The notes under the pieces were generated by a model that was given only the letters and a program-made list of their open reading frames with translations, made no database searches and was not told the origin of the DNA. Positions 6,857-16,181 of a stretch of 21,600 nucleotides of DNA are shown here, piece after piece; position 1 is the stretch's first letter, and every line of letters starts with the position of its first letter. The DNA is taken from positions 1 to 21,600 of the forward strand of contig CAYSTA010000027.1 of the NCBI GenBank assembly GCA_964433845.1. The letters run 5' to 3'. The translations under genes and the position numbers were made by a program. The DNA is from MAG-121220-bin8 sp964433845. GTDB taxonomy: Bacteria; Bacteroidota; Bacteroidia; Flavobacteriales; Flavobacteriaceae.

Positions 6857-6887
6857 CAAATTTAAAACAGAATATTAAAGTAAACAA
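6857..6887 (-). promoter_or_regulatory. promoter of the ctaB-oxidase assembly operon
   Basis: On the minus strand a TTG (6887-6885) is followed after 20 bases by TAAATTTG (6864-6857). This is the Bacteroidota -33/-7 pair with ideal spacing. Transcription would begin near 6850, leaving a leader of about 10 bases before the ATG at 6841. Its place between tonB and ctaB marks the start of a separate transcription unit. Confidence 0.62.
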
Positions 6888-6921
6888 TTATTTGATTGAT
6901 ATTTAACTCTTTAAAAAACTT

Positions 6922-7620
6922 CTACTGTAGTCTAAAGGTAATAGGAATGCTAAAAGGAACTCTAACGGGCCTTCCTCTTTGTCTTCCAGGAGTCATTCTG
7001 GGAAGTTTACTGATAATTCTACTAGCTTCTTTTTCTAAATTTTTATCTGGCCCTCTAGTTCTAATCCCGCTTATGGTTCCATCTACTCCAATCATGAATT
7101 GAACAAAAACTCTACCTTGAATACCCATCTCTTGAGCTATTTCAGGATATCTAAAGTTTTTATTAATATGCTTTTGTATCTTTTCTTGAAAACATTGTCT
7201 TCTTTGAGATTTAGGAACTCTTTCGCATCCAGGAAATAATGGCACATCTTCAATAATTGCAAAAGGTATATCCATATCCATCTCTTCCTCCAAAACTTCA
7301 ACTTCCTCTACCACTTCTTCCTGATCGGTTTCAGTCGATTCAATTATAGTCTCCTCTATCTCTTCTTCATCTTCCACTATTTCTATAATTTCAGGAGCTG
7401 GTGGTGGTGGTGGTGGTGGTGGTGTCTTAATTTGCTCAGTAATTGGAATCTCTTCATCATCATCATCATCGACATTTAAAGATTCTAAATCATATTGTCT
7501 CTCATAACTTTTAAACTCAATTGCTTGCCATGAAATTAACAGGACTAGACATAATCCTACAGCAAACATCAAACTGCTATATTTTCTTAAATCTGCCTGA
7601 GGATTCTTTTTACGTTGCAT
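6922..7620 (-). CDS. tonB: TonB-family energy transducer
   Basis: This 232-aa protein spans the periplasm to couple the proton-motive force (through ExbB/ExbD) to outer-membrane TonB-dependent transporters. It has one membrane segment near residues 14-31, then an acidic run with five Asp (51-55) and eight consecutive Pro (67-74). A long Glu-rich periplasmic spacer (about 78-118) follows, then the TonB C-terminal domain from about 150 (YPEIAQEMGIQGRVFVQF, DGTISGI). The stretch VPLFPGCE...QCFQEKI before the domain is typical of flavobacterial TonB proteins. It follows the vanZ-like gene by about 51 bases, a gap that includes a 12-base poly-T run, and probably shares the gcvH transcript. The genome probably encodes other TonBs; which transporters this one serves is unknown. 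Confidence 0.9.
   Translation of the reverse strand: MQRKKNPQADLRKYSSLMFAVGLCLVLLISWQAIEFKSYERQYDLESLNVDDDDDEEIPITEQIKTPPPPPPPPAPEIIEIVEDEEEIEETIIESTETDQEEVVEEVEVLEEEMDMDIPFAIIEDVPLFPGCERVPKSQRRQCFQEKIQKHINKNFRYPEIAQEMGIQGRVFVQFMIGVDGTISGIRTRGPDKNLEKEASRIISKLPRMTPGRQRGRPVRVPFSIPITFRLQ
7400..7423. repeat. GGT trinucleotide repeat (8 copies) inside tonB
   Basis: Eight exact GGT units on the plus strand encode eight CCA proline codons in the TonB spacer. A second, shorter CAT repeat near 7456-7470 encodes the Asp run. Copy changes would stay in frame and alter spacer length only. Confidence 0.9.
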
Positions 7621-7671
7621 AGATTTATTTTATTCTTAAGCTAAAATAATTTTTTTTTTTTAAAATGAAAG

Positions 7672-8022
7672 CTATGTCTCTTTATTTTTAATAATATAAA
7701 TGTAACTAATAATCAATCCTAATAAAATTCCAATACAATTTGCAGCCATATCAGCTAACTCAAAATATCTCCCAATGGGTAAAACTCCCTGCAATATTTC
7801 AGTAATTAATGCAGTAGACAAAACAAGAAAAAAATAACTCCATTTAATTTTATTAGACTCAAAAAACCCTAAACGTAACCACATAGAAGACATAATAAAA
7901 TAAGCAATCAAATGAAGAGATTTATCAGATAAGCTAAATTCAGGAAATGGAAGCTTTGGGATTGGTATTAAAGAAACACAAATAATTAGTGCTGTGTAGA
8001 ATATTGTGATTTTTTTAAACAC
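7672..8022 (-). CDS. VanZ-like family membrane protein
   Basis: This 116-aa protein has three to four membrane helices and the VanZ-like signature residues: SDKSLHLIAYF (about 32-42), LITEILQGVLPIGR (about 72-85) and FELADMAANCIGILLG (about 87-102). VanZ of enterococci gives low-level teicoplanin resistance, but most short bacterial VanZ-like proteins have no known role, and I make no resistance claim. It begins 2 bases after the gcvH stop, so it is co-transcribed with gcvH. The gcvH-vanZ-like-tonB order is familiar from other flavobacteria. Confidence 0.85.
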   Translation of the reverse strand: MFKKITIFYTALIICVSLIPIPKLPFPEFSLSDKSLHLIAYFIMSSMWLRLGFFESNKIKWSYFFLVLSTALITEILQGVLPIGRYFELADMAANCIGILLGLIISYIYIIKNKET

Positions 8023-8024
8023 AA

Positions 8025-8405
8025 CTATCTTCCAATTAATTTTTTATAGGACTCTGAATCTAAAAGGTCTTTTAATTCTTCTGGATTTTCTATTTCCATA
8101 CGAATAATCCATCCTTTTTCATAAGGATCTTCATTAATTAATTCAGGACTATCTTCAAGGTTTTGATTAATCTCTATTACCTTTCCAGAAACTGGCAAAA
8201 ATAAATCTGAAACAGTTTTTACAGCCTCTACTGACCCAAAGACTTCTTCTTTCTCTAAGCTTTCATCAAGTGTTTCAATTTCTACATAAACAATGTCTCC
8301 CAATTCTCCTTGTGCATAGTCAGTGATTCCAACTCTAGCTTGATTACCTTCAACTTCAACCCATTCATGGTCTTTGGTATATTTTAATTCAGATCTAATT
8401 TCCAT
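8025..8405 (-). CDS. gcvH: glycine cleavage system H protein
   Basis: This 126-aa lipoyl carrier shuttles the aminomethyl group between the P and T proteins and presents it to the L protein during glycine breakdown to CO2, ammonia and methylene-tetrahydrofolate. The length is normal. Signatures are YTKDHEWVE (about 9-17), GITDYAQGELGDIVYVE (about 26-42) and GSVEAVKTVSDLFLPVSG (about 57-74), with Lys63 the lipoylated residue. The conserved NEDPYEKGWI lies at the C-terminal side. The other gcv genes are not here; gcvH alone next to sprA is common in this family. The start lies 20 bases after a good -7 element, and a vanZ-like gene follows by 2 bases. Confidence 0.96.
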   Translation of the reverse strand: MEIRSELKYTKDHEWVEVEGNQARVGITDYAQGELGDIVYVEIETLDESLEKEEVFGSVEAVKTVSDLFLPVSGKVIEINQNLEDSPELINEDPYEKGWIIRMEIENPEELKDLLDSESYKKLIGR

Positions 8406-8424
8406 TTCTTAATTTTTATTTTGG

Positions 8425-8432
8425 CAAATGTA
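8425..8432 (-). promoter_or_regulatory. -7 element of the gcvH-vanZ-tonB promoter
   Basis: The minus strand reads TACATTTG, an exact TAnnTTTG, in the 56-base gap between sprA and gcvH. A TTG lies 24 bases upstream (8459-8457), slightly farther than ideal. It suggests that gcvH has its own transcript starting right after sprA. Confidence 0.48.
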
Positions 8433-8461
8433 AGTTTTAATACTATTTTTTCATAACAAAT

Positions 8462-11400
8462 TTATTCACCAAAATTATATCTTAATGTCATTCCTGATCT
8501 TATAGTAGTTTGTGGAAATGCTGTTGAAATAGCAAATTTGGAAAACAAATGATCATAAAAAAATACAGCATTAAAACTTTTGCTTAAAGCATAATCAGCA
8601 GAAAATTTAATAGACCATATTGTTTGGCCGGCAGTAACTTTATTATCAATAATATCCAAGTTTCTAATAATAGTAATATTATCACGTAAACTTACATCCG
8701 CTTTTATATTTAAGTCTCCTTTTGAAATAGTTTGCCTACCGCCATAATTACTTCTAAATTTTAAATCTTTTATTCTATATCCAAATCCAATCGAATAATC
8801 CATTCCAGCTGTTTCAGTTAATAAATTATTATCTAAACTTAGCGAAAGAGCTCTATCTTTTTTCAATTCCATAATAACTCTTATTGAATTTTTTAGTTCC
8901 ATATCTACTTTCAATAAAGGATTGAATTGTTCCACAAGATTTACATTAGAATATAGAATTTCATTTAAAAAATTTCCTGAAACATCAGTCAATTGATTAT
9001 TAGATGAATCAAATTCTAGATTTGATTTAAAATTATTTAAAGTGTAGCTTGATCTATAAGCATGCCCTATACTAAATCTTTTGAACCTTTCTTTAAAGAA
9101 ATCAAGATTAATTAATCCTGTGTATTGTATAGACCAATTAGGAAGTGGTGCATTTCTAATTGCACTTAAAGGAATGCTATTAGGGTCTTTACCAGAATAT
9201 GCTGAAATAAATGATGGAATTAAAACAGATTGATTGTTTTTCCCATATCCTTGAGGGAAACCAAATTCATCAACTCCACTAGAATTTCCATTAATAGATG
9301 CTAGTCTATTTGCAATTATTAGTCTGTTTTTTTGAAATGTCTCAAAAGTTTTTGAGTTATATTGATCACTACTATTAAAGGCAGTATTAATTAAAATAGT
9401 TGAAATAGCAAAGTTCCCTGAAGTATTTGGATTAAGCGCATTATATTGATTATTTATTACTTGATAATTCTCTGAAAAATTTTCGGAATAAACTCTATTA
9501 GCATTAATGTCAATTTTAAAATCTTCAATCCAGCTTATTTCAGCAACCAAATCAAACTTAGTATTATGTACTTGTGTATATTGTTCATTAAAACTTGGAA
9601 AATTTGTTAGCCATCCATTTTTAGCAGCTTCATATCTAATGTCTGATTGACTTCCAAAAACAAAAGCTAATGAAGGTCTTGACGTTCCAAGGAAACCTAA
9701 AGATTGAGTATAGCCAGGTAAAACTTGACCATTATTTTCTGAATAATTTAGCTTCAATCTTGATAGGCCTGTTGCTAAACTAATAAATGAATTTATAATT
9801 TTATCCTTTGTTTTTTTAGGTTTTTTCTTTTTTTCTAATCCAATATTTCTATAAAACTTTGACATATTAAAAGACGCATTCATTGAATGCGTATTTGCAT
9901 TTTGAATAGTATTAACCCTGCCTAAAATATTACCTAATTCATCTTCAACTTGAGCCATAGCATCAGAGCCTCTTTCCCAGTTAAAATCTCCAGAATAATT
10001 ATAATTGCTCGAAATAAAATCTATAAAAGGGAACAGTTTAAAAGGCAAATCATAACTCAGTCCAAATGATTGATTATGAGAATTAGTTTCTCCAGTATTC
10101 CAAAATCCATCCCAAATTTCCAATTCCTTATTTACAACAATATTGCCTTCCGAATCATTTTTATAATAATTTTTTACAATACTATTATTAGATGCTGAAA
10201 AATCTAATCTTAATGAATTAGTTAAATTTTGACTTAGGTTTAAGTCCCAATCAAAAAGAAAGTTTCTTTGTTGAATGTCAGGCAAAGCAATTTGTTTTGA
10301 AGAATCTGCACCCTCAATATAAACATCTCTAAAACGTTGACTATTAAAGGTTCTATTTATATTTGAACTAAATGAAATACTAGATAACAAAGGATTAATA
10401 TTAAATTCACTAAGCCATTTCAAATATTTATTTTCACTTATAAAAGCAATTGATTTAAAAGGAGAGATAACAAAGGGGTTAAAATTAAAATTATATTGAA
10501 CTCCTGCTCTTACCGTTTTTCTAGTTAGATTTTCAATTTCATAATCATGCTCTTGTTCTTGATTATAACTGTAAGAAAAATCAAAATTTTCAATATCATA
10601 AATTCTCTCTTTTTGTCCCTCTGATCTGTTTTTTTTCAATCCGATCAAACTAATATTTTTAGTTTGTTTAAATGAAATTGCTTGCTCTCTAATAGAATCT
10701 CTTTGACTTTTTCTTTGAGCAGAATCTAGTCGATCATTTAGTTTAATATCCTGATAAAACGGATCATACTCAGGAGTTGTGACTTGTTGATTTATGCTAT
10801 ATGCTAAAGGAATTTGTATTCCCCATTTCTCAGGTAAAAATTTACCAAAATTGGCACTTCCAACAAAGCCATACTGCTTAAATTCTTCTCTACTTCTTTC
10901 ATTTGGCGTTTTATCAATTGATCCAAATCCAATAGTTGACATCTTTCCAGAAATAGAAAATTTTGCTACATCTGCAATGTTAGCATCTAAAGACCCTATA
11001 GCAGCCCAGCCTCCTTTGCCATCAATTTCTGATAATCTTAATTCATTAAACCAAACTTCTCCTGAAAGATTATCACCTGTTTGTGTAGATGGGTTTTTTA
11101 CTCCAATCATTAAAGTTTTTATTCCTCCAATTGTAGGGTTTCCCTTAATAGCAAACTTATATTTTTTTTCACCCGGTAAACCAGAAATTGCCGCAAATTC
11201 ATCAATAATTTCAAGCTCTTCATTAAAATATAAAACTTCCGATAGGTTAGAACTATTAGATATCGTTAAAGCTTTTATTTTAGTTAATGTTTCAAGTGAA
11301 AAATCAATAGAGTTTGATTCTGGCTCCCAAACTTGTTCAGCACTAAACCTGTTAGAAGATCCCTGACTAAATGCTGTTGGTTTTAATGGGACTTCAATCT

Positions 11401-14400
11401 GATAATAATTGTCTGTGAAATCTGAGCCAAGACGAATAAACCCTACTAGCCTTTTATCAAAATCTTCTGAAGCACCTTCACCAGGCAATAATGGACTCCC
11501 CTCAATAGATTCTGCATGTATAAACATTTTTAAACTCTTGTATTGCCTCATGTCAAAATCTAAGTTTTTATAAACTGCCCTTGAGTCTTTTGGGTGAAGA
11601 TCAGTAACTTTTATTGACATAGACTGTTCATTCTGTCTAATAATTGAACTATTAGAATTTATTTCTTCTCTTTGAACACCAGGTGGCAGTATATAATTAA
11701 TAGGGACTCTATTTTCGTTTTCTAAAATATTTACCGATCCAACATCAAAAGATGTGTCAGGGTAAGTTATATTCTCTTTATTTAAATTTTTCGAATATCT
11801 TTTCCAATCTGTTCTAACCAAATCTAAAGTTCCAAATCTGAATGTAATAGGACTGGAAAAATCTTTTAAAACAATTCTCATAAAACGAATAGACCGTAAA
11901 TTGTCTATCCCATTGACTGCATTGAAATAAGGACTATACTTACTGCTTTTATAAAACTGTTTAAATACAGGCACCTTAAATTGAATCCATCTGGTAATTT
12001 TTGTTTTTCCATTTGGAAGTTCTACTTTGACATCATTCCTTATATCGCTAATAAAAGGATGGTTTCCAACATCCATGTTTTTTTTAATAGGTATTTTATA
12101 TTCAAAATAACTGTCTATAGTATTCATGGTATTGTCTTGGTTTACGTCTTCTGTATCAGGAACAGTTGTTGATCCTCTGTTATTACTAGAAGATGCAATA
12201 GGTGAATTACCTTGTGTCCCATTATAATTTTTATATCTATTCAATATTCCTCCTTGAGCACTTAAATAATATTCATAGTTGTCTCCTGCAGGATCATTCT
12301 TTGGTCCATTAAAATATTTGTTTAGCTCATCTTGGTCATTTAAGCCATCATAACCCAAATCCTGAACTAATCTATTGTTTGCATCTGAATCAAAAGAATA
12401 CACTAGCGATTGTGTGGCTGGAGAAATCCCCCAATTTGAGTTATTAATTATTTGTTGCGAATTTTGTGTTGGAAGACCATTCTCATATAATTTATTCCCA
12501 TCTTTTAAAATATCCTCAGATATACTTCCTAAATTAAAAACTAAAGTGCCTAAATCATTATCATTAGAAGAATTCTCTTCAAATGTATCTAATAGCCAAA
12601 ATTGAATAAACTCCACATTAGATTTCTCAAAATTTGTAGAATTAATTTTTCTAGTTATTCCTGCCCAATTCTTTGTTAAATCTTGAACAAAAAGGTCATT
12701 TTTATTGTTGTTATAAGGGCCCTTTTCATTTGGAATATAATTTAAATCAAAAGTATTTTGAATTCTAGATTGTCCTTCAATTAAGTCTTGTTGTGGAAAA
12801 ATTTCATCAATAAAAATTCTTCTTGTTTCATTTTTAGATAATTCATTGTCATCAATTTCTGAGGGCCTTTGTCTCATATAAAAAATCGGATCAATATTGT
12901 ACCATGCCAATTTAGCTCTATGATAACCTAATCTTAAGTCATCAATTTCAAACTCTGAGCCCTTAACATTTTGAGGAACGCTAGAAAGGTTCCAAGAAAA
13001 AGTGTCTCTTAAGTCTATGTTTGTTTCTGCACCTTCAAAATCATCAACATACACAGTAGCGCTATTTTCATATCCTGAATTTTTTGGTTTTCCAGCATGT
13101 AAATAAGCCACCTCACCCTTTAAAGAAATTATTGAGGGCGTTCTTGTTCTTACATTTGGCAATTTATTTGCTATTCTTGTTAAAAAAGGGACTTCAGTTG
13201 AAAAAATTCCGTTAAATCCAATCATTGTATTATTAACAGGTTCAACTCCATAATTTGCTTTTTGACTTATTGACCTTTCGCTTAAATTCATTAACGATCC
13301 TCCTAAAATAAAATTATCATTAAATTTATGTTCAACATTAATTCCTGAAAACCTTTTCTTTTGTTGAGCAAAAAATGAATTACTTTCAGTAGATATTTCA
13401 ATTGGTATATTAGAGCTTTTCAATGTCTCATCTAAAATCATAACCCTTCCTGCTTGGTAATTAACTGTATAATCAATTCCTTCCTGGAGCAATCTGCCTC
13501 CTGCTGTAACTTTCACTGATCCTCTGGGAACATTGAATTGTCCTATAGCTATTCCTCCAGAATCTCCTGAAGTTTTATATGATCCTTTTAATTGAAACTT
13601 GTTTTTTTCTATTTTTTCCTCTGCTCCAGTTTTAGACAAACTATAAATCTCCTGATAAACATATTTTTTTTGATTTACATTATAGGAATCATAATTGTTA
13701 TAATTTTCAATATTTGAATTTACATTTTTTAGTTTATTAAAAAGGAATTCTCCAAAAGGCTCAACAGACGTAAAAATTATTAAACCGTTATTAGGATCAA
13801 TGGTTATATCCGGCACAAAATCAAAAAAACCATCTCCTCCATTTTGGATATCATTATTCATATTTAAATTATCAAAATTAAATACAGATAATAAAGTTTT
13901 ACCTTCAATTGATGATGGCCAAATGGATGAATCTATAGGTTCAATATAATTTAATGGGGATGGGTTGGAATAAAAGATGTTCAGTTTAAAATCATCTTTA
14001 TTGATTTGATAAGAACCAATTGAATAAATGTTTTTCATCATCAAATCCCATACTGGCTGATTTATATTTGTTAAACTACTCTTTAGCATTTTAACAATTA
14101 AACTGTTATTTGATATTTGAGTTTGATTATTCTCTTGATATAGATTAGTAGCATCAATTCCATCATTTGCAAATTCTCCAACTTGGAAAACCTGACCCCC
14201 AACTGTATATTGATATGCTACTGCTAGAATTTCATCATTATTAAGAGGCTGATTCAAAGATATGTACCCTAATTTCTGATGAAGTTTATATTCATTTGAT
14301 TCTAATTTTCTTGCATTTTCTAAAACTGAATAATCATTTCCTTCACTTACTAAATTTGAAATGGTACCAAATCCCTTTTTTACTGAAGAAATTTTTCTAA

Positions 14401-15595
14401 TTTCTGAATTTAATAATCCTGTACCAATAGTAGAAGGATCAAATTTATTTACTGAATTATCAGGATAAACATTATTGCCAGGTTTTGTTATAAAACTAGG
14501 AAGAAAATCATCAATTTTTGTTTTTGTAGGATCAGATTCTGCCAAATCCTGTAAGGCTAATATATTTCTAACATTCTGTGTTTGATTAACTCTATTTGTT
14601 ACCCATACTTCAACTCTTGTTATATTAACTTGTGTATTTAAATATGGATTTGTTTTAAGAGTTTTATCATATTTATCTCTAAAGTATTGACCTAAAAAGA
14701 AATGCCTATTTTCATCATAGTCTAATGGAGAAATTAAAAATTCCTCAAAACTTCCATCTCCTTTTGCCATAACAGTTTGAGATTGAGACCTTTGTTCAGA
14801 TAAAACGGTAGTAACTTTAGTATTCCCAAATTTTAATTCAGTTTTAAAACCAAATAAACTTTGGGCTCCAGAAATTAAAGATCCACTCAAAGGCATATTT
14901 ACATTACCGAGCTCAATTTTTTGTATAATATCATCCTCTGTTGGAGAATAATCCAATTTTAAAAGATTCTGAAAATCAAAAGTGGATTGAGTATCATAAT
15001 TAGATGATATAGTTAGCCTCTCACCAATTTTGCCATTCATGCTTAAACTAATAGACTGATTAAAATCAAGACTAATATTGCTTTGATTTCTAGTAGATAG
15101 GGAAGGATTGTCTCTTTTTTGATATCTAGCGCCAATATCCATTGATATAGATCCTTGTGGTGTAAGCTCTATTTCATCTCCTCCAAAAATTGTTTCAAAA
15201 AAATTAGAATTTATATATAAATCTGGAAGCAAATTTTTAAGTTTTTTAGATTCATCTGAATTTTCATCTTCAAGCAATTTTAACTTTTCCTGAAAATAAT
15301 TTTTAATATTATTATCTCTTATTAACTTCCTATACTCACTTGGGCTTAGTAACAAAGGTATTCCCACATCAATTTCTCCTGCCTTAGTTGTATAGATATA
15401 TTTATCAATTAAAGGGTCGTATGTATACTTAGAGATAAAGAAGGAAGGAGGTTTAAGTTTAAATTTTCCTAAATAAACAGTATTACCTATTGTGTCTAGA
15501 TTAATTATCTTTTGACCTAATAGATTATGATTATATAATGTGACTAAGAAAAATGATAATAAAACCATTTTTCTTTTAAAAGAAACCTTAATCAA
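8462..15595 (-). CDS. sprA: SprA, outer-membrane translocon of the type IX secretion system
   Basis: This 2377-aa protein forms the very large beta-barrel pore through which type IX cargo crosses the outer membrane, and it is needed for gliding in flavobacteria. The length agrees with the Flavobacterium johnsoniae protein of about 2400 aa. A signal peptide covers about residues 1-27 (basic start, VLLSFFLVTL core, then LLG before Gln28). The early conserved block is present: SMDIGARYQKRDNP at about 151-164, then IGERLTISSNYDTQSTFDFQNLLKLDYSP. Short amphipathic strands follow, with large soluble insertions, and the chain ends in a beta-barrel strand (TTIRSGMTLRYNFGE). It starts 4 bases after the ruvA stop, so translation is probably coupled. 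No frameshift or truncation is seen. Confidence 0.96.
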   Translation of the reverse strand: MIKVSFKRKMVLLSFFLVTLYNHNLLGQKIINLDTIGNTVYLGKFKLKPPSFFISKYTYDPLIDKYIYTTKAGEIDVGIPLLLSPSEYRKLIRDNNIKNYFQEKLKLLEDENSDESKKLKNLLPDLYINSNFFETIFGGDEIELTPQGSISMDIGARYQKRDNPSLSTRNQSNISLDFNQSISLSMNGKIGERLTISSNYDTQSTFDFQNLLKLDYSPTEDDIIQKIELGNVNMPLSGSLISGAQSLFGFKTELKFGNTKVTTVLSEQRSQSQTVMAKGDGSFEEFLISPLDYDENRHFFLGQYFRDKYDKTLKTNPYLNTQVNITRVEVWVTNRVNQTQNVRNILALQDLAESDPTKTKIDDFLPSFITKPGNNVYPDNSVNKFDPSTIGTGLLNSEIRKISSVKKGFGTISNLVSEGNDYSVLENARKLESNEYKLHQKLGYISLNQPLNNDEILAVAYQYTVGGQVFQVGEFANDGIDATNLYQENNQTQISNNSLIVKMLKSSLTNINQPVWDLMMKNIYSIGSYQINKDDFKLNIFYSNPSPLNYIEPIDSSIWPSSIEGKTLLSVFNFDNLNMNNDIQNGGDGFFDFVPDITIDPNNGLIIFTSVEPFGEFLFNKLKNVNSNIENYNNYDSYNVNQKKYVYQEIYSLSKTGAEEKIEKNKFQLKGSYKTSGDSGGIAIGQFNVPRGSVKVTAGGRLLQEGIDYTVNYQAGRVMILDETLKSSNIPIEISTESNSFFAQQKKRFSGINVEHKFNDNFILGGSLMNLSERSISQKANYGVEPVNNTMIGFNGIFSTEVPFLTRIANKLPNVRTRTPSIISLKGEVAYLHAGKPKNSGYENSATVYVDDFEGAETNIDLRDTFSWNLSSVPQNVKGSEFEIDDLRLGYHRAKLAWYNIDPIFYMRQRPSEIDDNELSKNETRRIFIDEIFPQQDLIEGQSRIQNTFDLNYIPNEKGPYNNNKNDLFVQDLTKNWAGITRKINSTNFEKSNVEFIQFWLLDTFEENSSNDNDLGTLVFNLGSISEDILKDGNKLYENGLPTQNSQQIINNSNWGISPATQSLVYSFDSDANNRLVQDLGYDGLNDQDELNKYFNGPKNDPAGDNYEYYLSAQGGILNRYKNYNGTQGNSPIASSSNNRGSTTVPDTEDVNQDNTMNTIDSYFEYKIPIKKNMDVGNHPFISDIRNDVKVELPNGKTKITRWIQFKVPVFKQFYKSSKYSPYFNAVNGIDNLRSIRFMRIVLKDFSSPITFRFGTLDLVRTDWKRYSKNLNKENITYPDTSFDVGSVNILENENRVPINYILPPGVQREEINSNSSIIRQNEQSMSIKVTDLHPKDSRAVYKNLDFDMRQYKSLKMFIHAESIEGSPLLPGEGASEDFDKRLVGFIRLGSDFTDNYYQIEVPLKPTAFSQGSSNRFSAEQVWEPESNSIDFSLETLTKIKALTISNSSNLSEVLYFNEELEIIDEFAAISGLPGEKKYKFAIKGNPTIGGIKTLMIGVKNPSTQTGDNLSGEVWFNELRLSEIDGKGGWAAIGSLDANIADVAKFSISGKMSTIGFGSIDKTPNERSREEFKQYGFVGSANFGKFLPEKWGIQIPLAYSINQQVTTPEYDPFYQDIKLNDRLDSAQRKSQRDSIREQAISFKQTKNISLIGLKKNRSEGQKERIYDIENFDFSYSYNQEQEHDYEIENLTRKTVRAGVQYNFNFNPFVISPFKSIAFISENKYLKWLSEFNINPLLSSISFSSNINRTFNSQRFRDVYIEGADSSKQIALPDIQQRNFLFDWDLNLSQNLTNSLRLDFSASNNSIVKNYYKNDSEGNIVVNKELEIWDGFWNTGETNSHNQSFGLSYDLPFKLFPFIDFISSNYNYSGDFNWERGSDAMAQVEDELGNILGRVNTIQNANTHSMNASFNMSKFYRNIGLEKKKKPKKTKDKIINSFISLATGLSRLKLNYSENNGQVLPGYTQSLGFLGTSRPSLAFVFGSQSDIRYEAAKNGWLTNFPSFNEQYTQVHNTKFDLVAEISWIEDFKIDINANRVYSENFSENYQVINNQYNALNPNTSGNFAISTILINTAFNSSDQYNSKTFETFQKNRLIIANRLASINGNSSGVDEFGFPQGYGKNNQSVLIPSFISAYSGKDPNSIPLSAIRNAPLPNWSIQYTGLINLDFFKERFKRFSIGHAYRSSYTLNNFKSNLEFDSSNNQLTDVSGNFLNEILYSNVNLVEQFNPLLKVDMELKNSIRVIMELKKDRALSLSLDNNLLTETAGMDYSIGFGYRIKDLKFRSNYGGRQTISKGDLNIKADVSLRDNITIIRNLDIIDNKVTAGQTIWSIKFSADYALSKSFNAVFFYDHLFSKFAISTAFPQTTIRSGMTLRYNFGE

Positions 15596-15599
15596 TACT

Positions 15600-16181
15600 T
15601 TACATTTTTTTTAATGCAGCTTTAATCAATTCCTCCACTGTTAAATCAGGAGAATTATTAAGAAGCATTTCAATTACCCTACTAGTTTGTTTTCTACTAT
15701 ATCCTAGTACTTCTAATGCTGATAACGCTTCATCTTGATTTGTATTGTTAAAATTTCCTATAAATTGATCATTTTCTGAAATTAAACTTACTTTGTCTTT
15801 TAAGTCTATAATAACTCTCTGGGCTGTCTTCAATCCAATTCCTTTGACAGATTGAATAGTAGAAACATTCCCTGAAATTATTGCGCTCTGAATTTCGTTA
15901 GGACTTAAAGAGGACAGCATAGTTCTGGCAGTACTTGCCCCTATTCCTGAAACGGATATCAATTGCCTAAATAAGTTTCTCTCTGTTTTTTCAAAAAACC
16001 CAAATAAAGTATGCGAATCTTCTTTGACCTGAAGATGGGTAAATAGACTAATACTTTCCGAATCTGTTAATTTGGAAAATGTATTTAAAGATATATTAAC
16101 TAAATATCCAACTCCATTGCAATCAATCACAACCTCAGTTGGTGATTTTTCAACCATTCTACCTTTTAATTGAGTTATCAT
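15600..16181 (-). CDS. ruvA: Holliday junction branch migration complex subunit RuvA
   Basis: This 193-aa protein is the DNA-binding subunit that holds the Holliday junction while RuvB motors drive branch migration. The three domains are clear: an N-terminal OB fold (about 1-64, MITQLKGRMVEKSP through LQVKEDSHTLFGF); two helix-hairpin-helix motifs, VSGIGASTA (77-85) and VKGIGLKTA (112-120); and, after a flexible linker near 133-148, a C-terminal RuvB-binding domain (EALSALEVLGYS). Length is normal. The start overlaps the maeB stop by 4 bases (ATGA), and sprA follows after 4 bases. The maeB-ruvA-sprA order is conserved in flavobacteria, although the three functions are unrelated. Confidence 0.96.
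   Translation of the reverse strand: MITQLKGRMVEKSPTEVVIDCNGVGYLVNISLNTFSKLTDSESISLFTHLQVKEDSHTLFGFFEKTERNLFRQLISVSGIGASTARTMLSSLSPNEIQSAIISGNVSTIQSVKGIGLKTAQRVIIDLKDKVSLISENDQFIGNFNNTNQDEALSALEVLGYSRKQTSRVIEMLLNNSPDLTVEELIKAALKKM

Noticed and set aside
6842..6859. Upstream TTG start adding six residues to CtaB
   Set aside because: It would fall within the TAAATTTG promoter element, and the ATG at 6841 gives a normal N-terminus.
7650..7661. Run of 12 T between vanZ-like and tonB as a terminator
   Set aside because: No GC-rich stem precedes it in either direction; on the coding strand it is a run of A, which does not make an intrinsic terminator.
7672..8022. VanZ-like gene as a glycopeptide resistance gene
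   Set aside because: Short VanZ-like proteins are widespread in Gram-negative bacteria without any link to resistance, and no van partners are present.
10794..11366. 190-codon plus-strand open frame opposite sprA
   Set aside because: It lies wholly inside the conserved sprA frame on the other strand, has no signal or family resemblance, and its composition mirrors the antisense of sprA codons.
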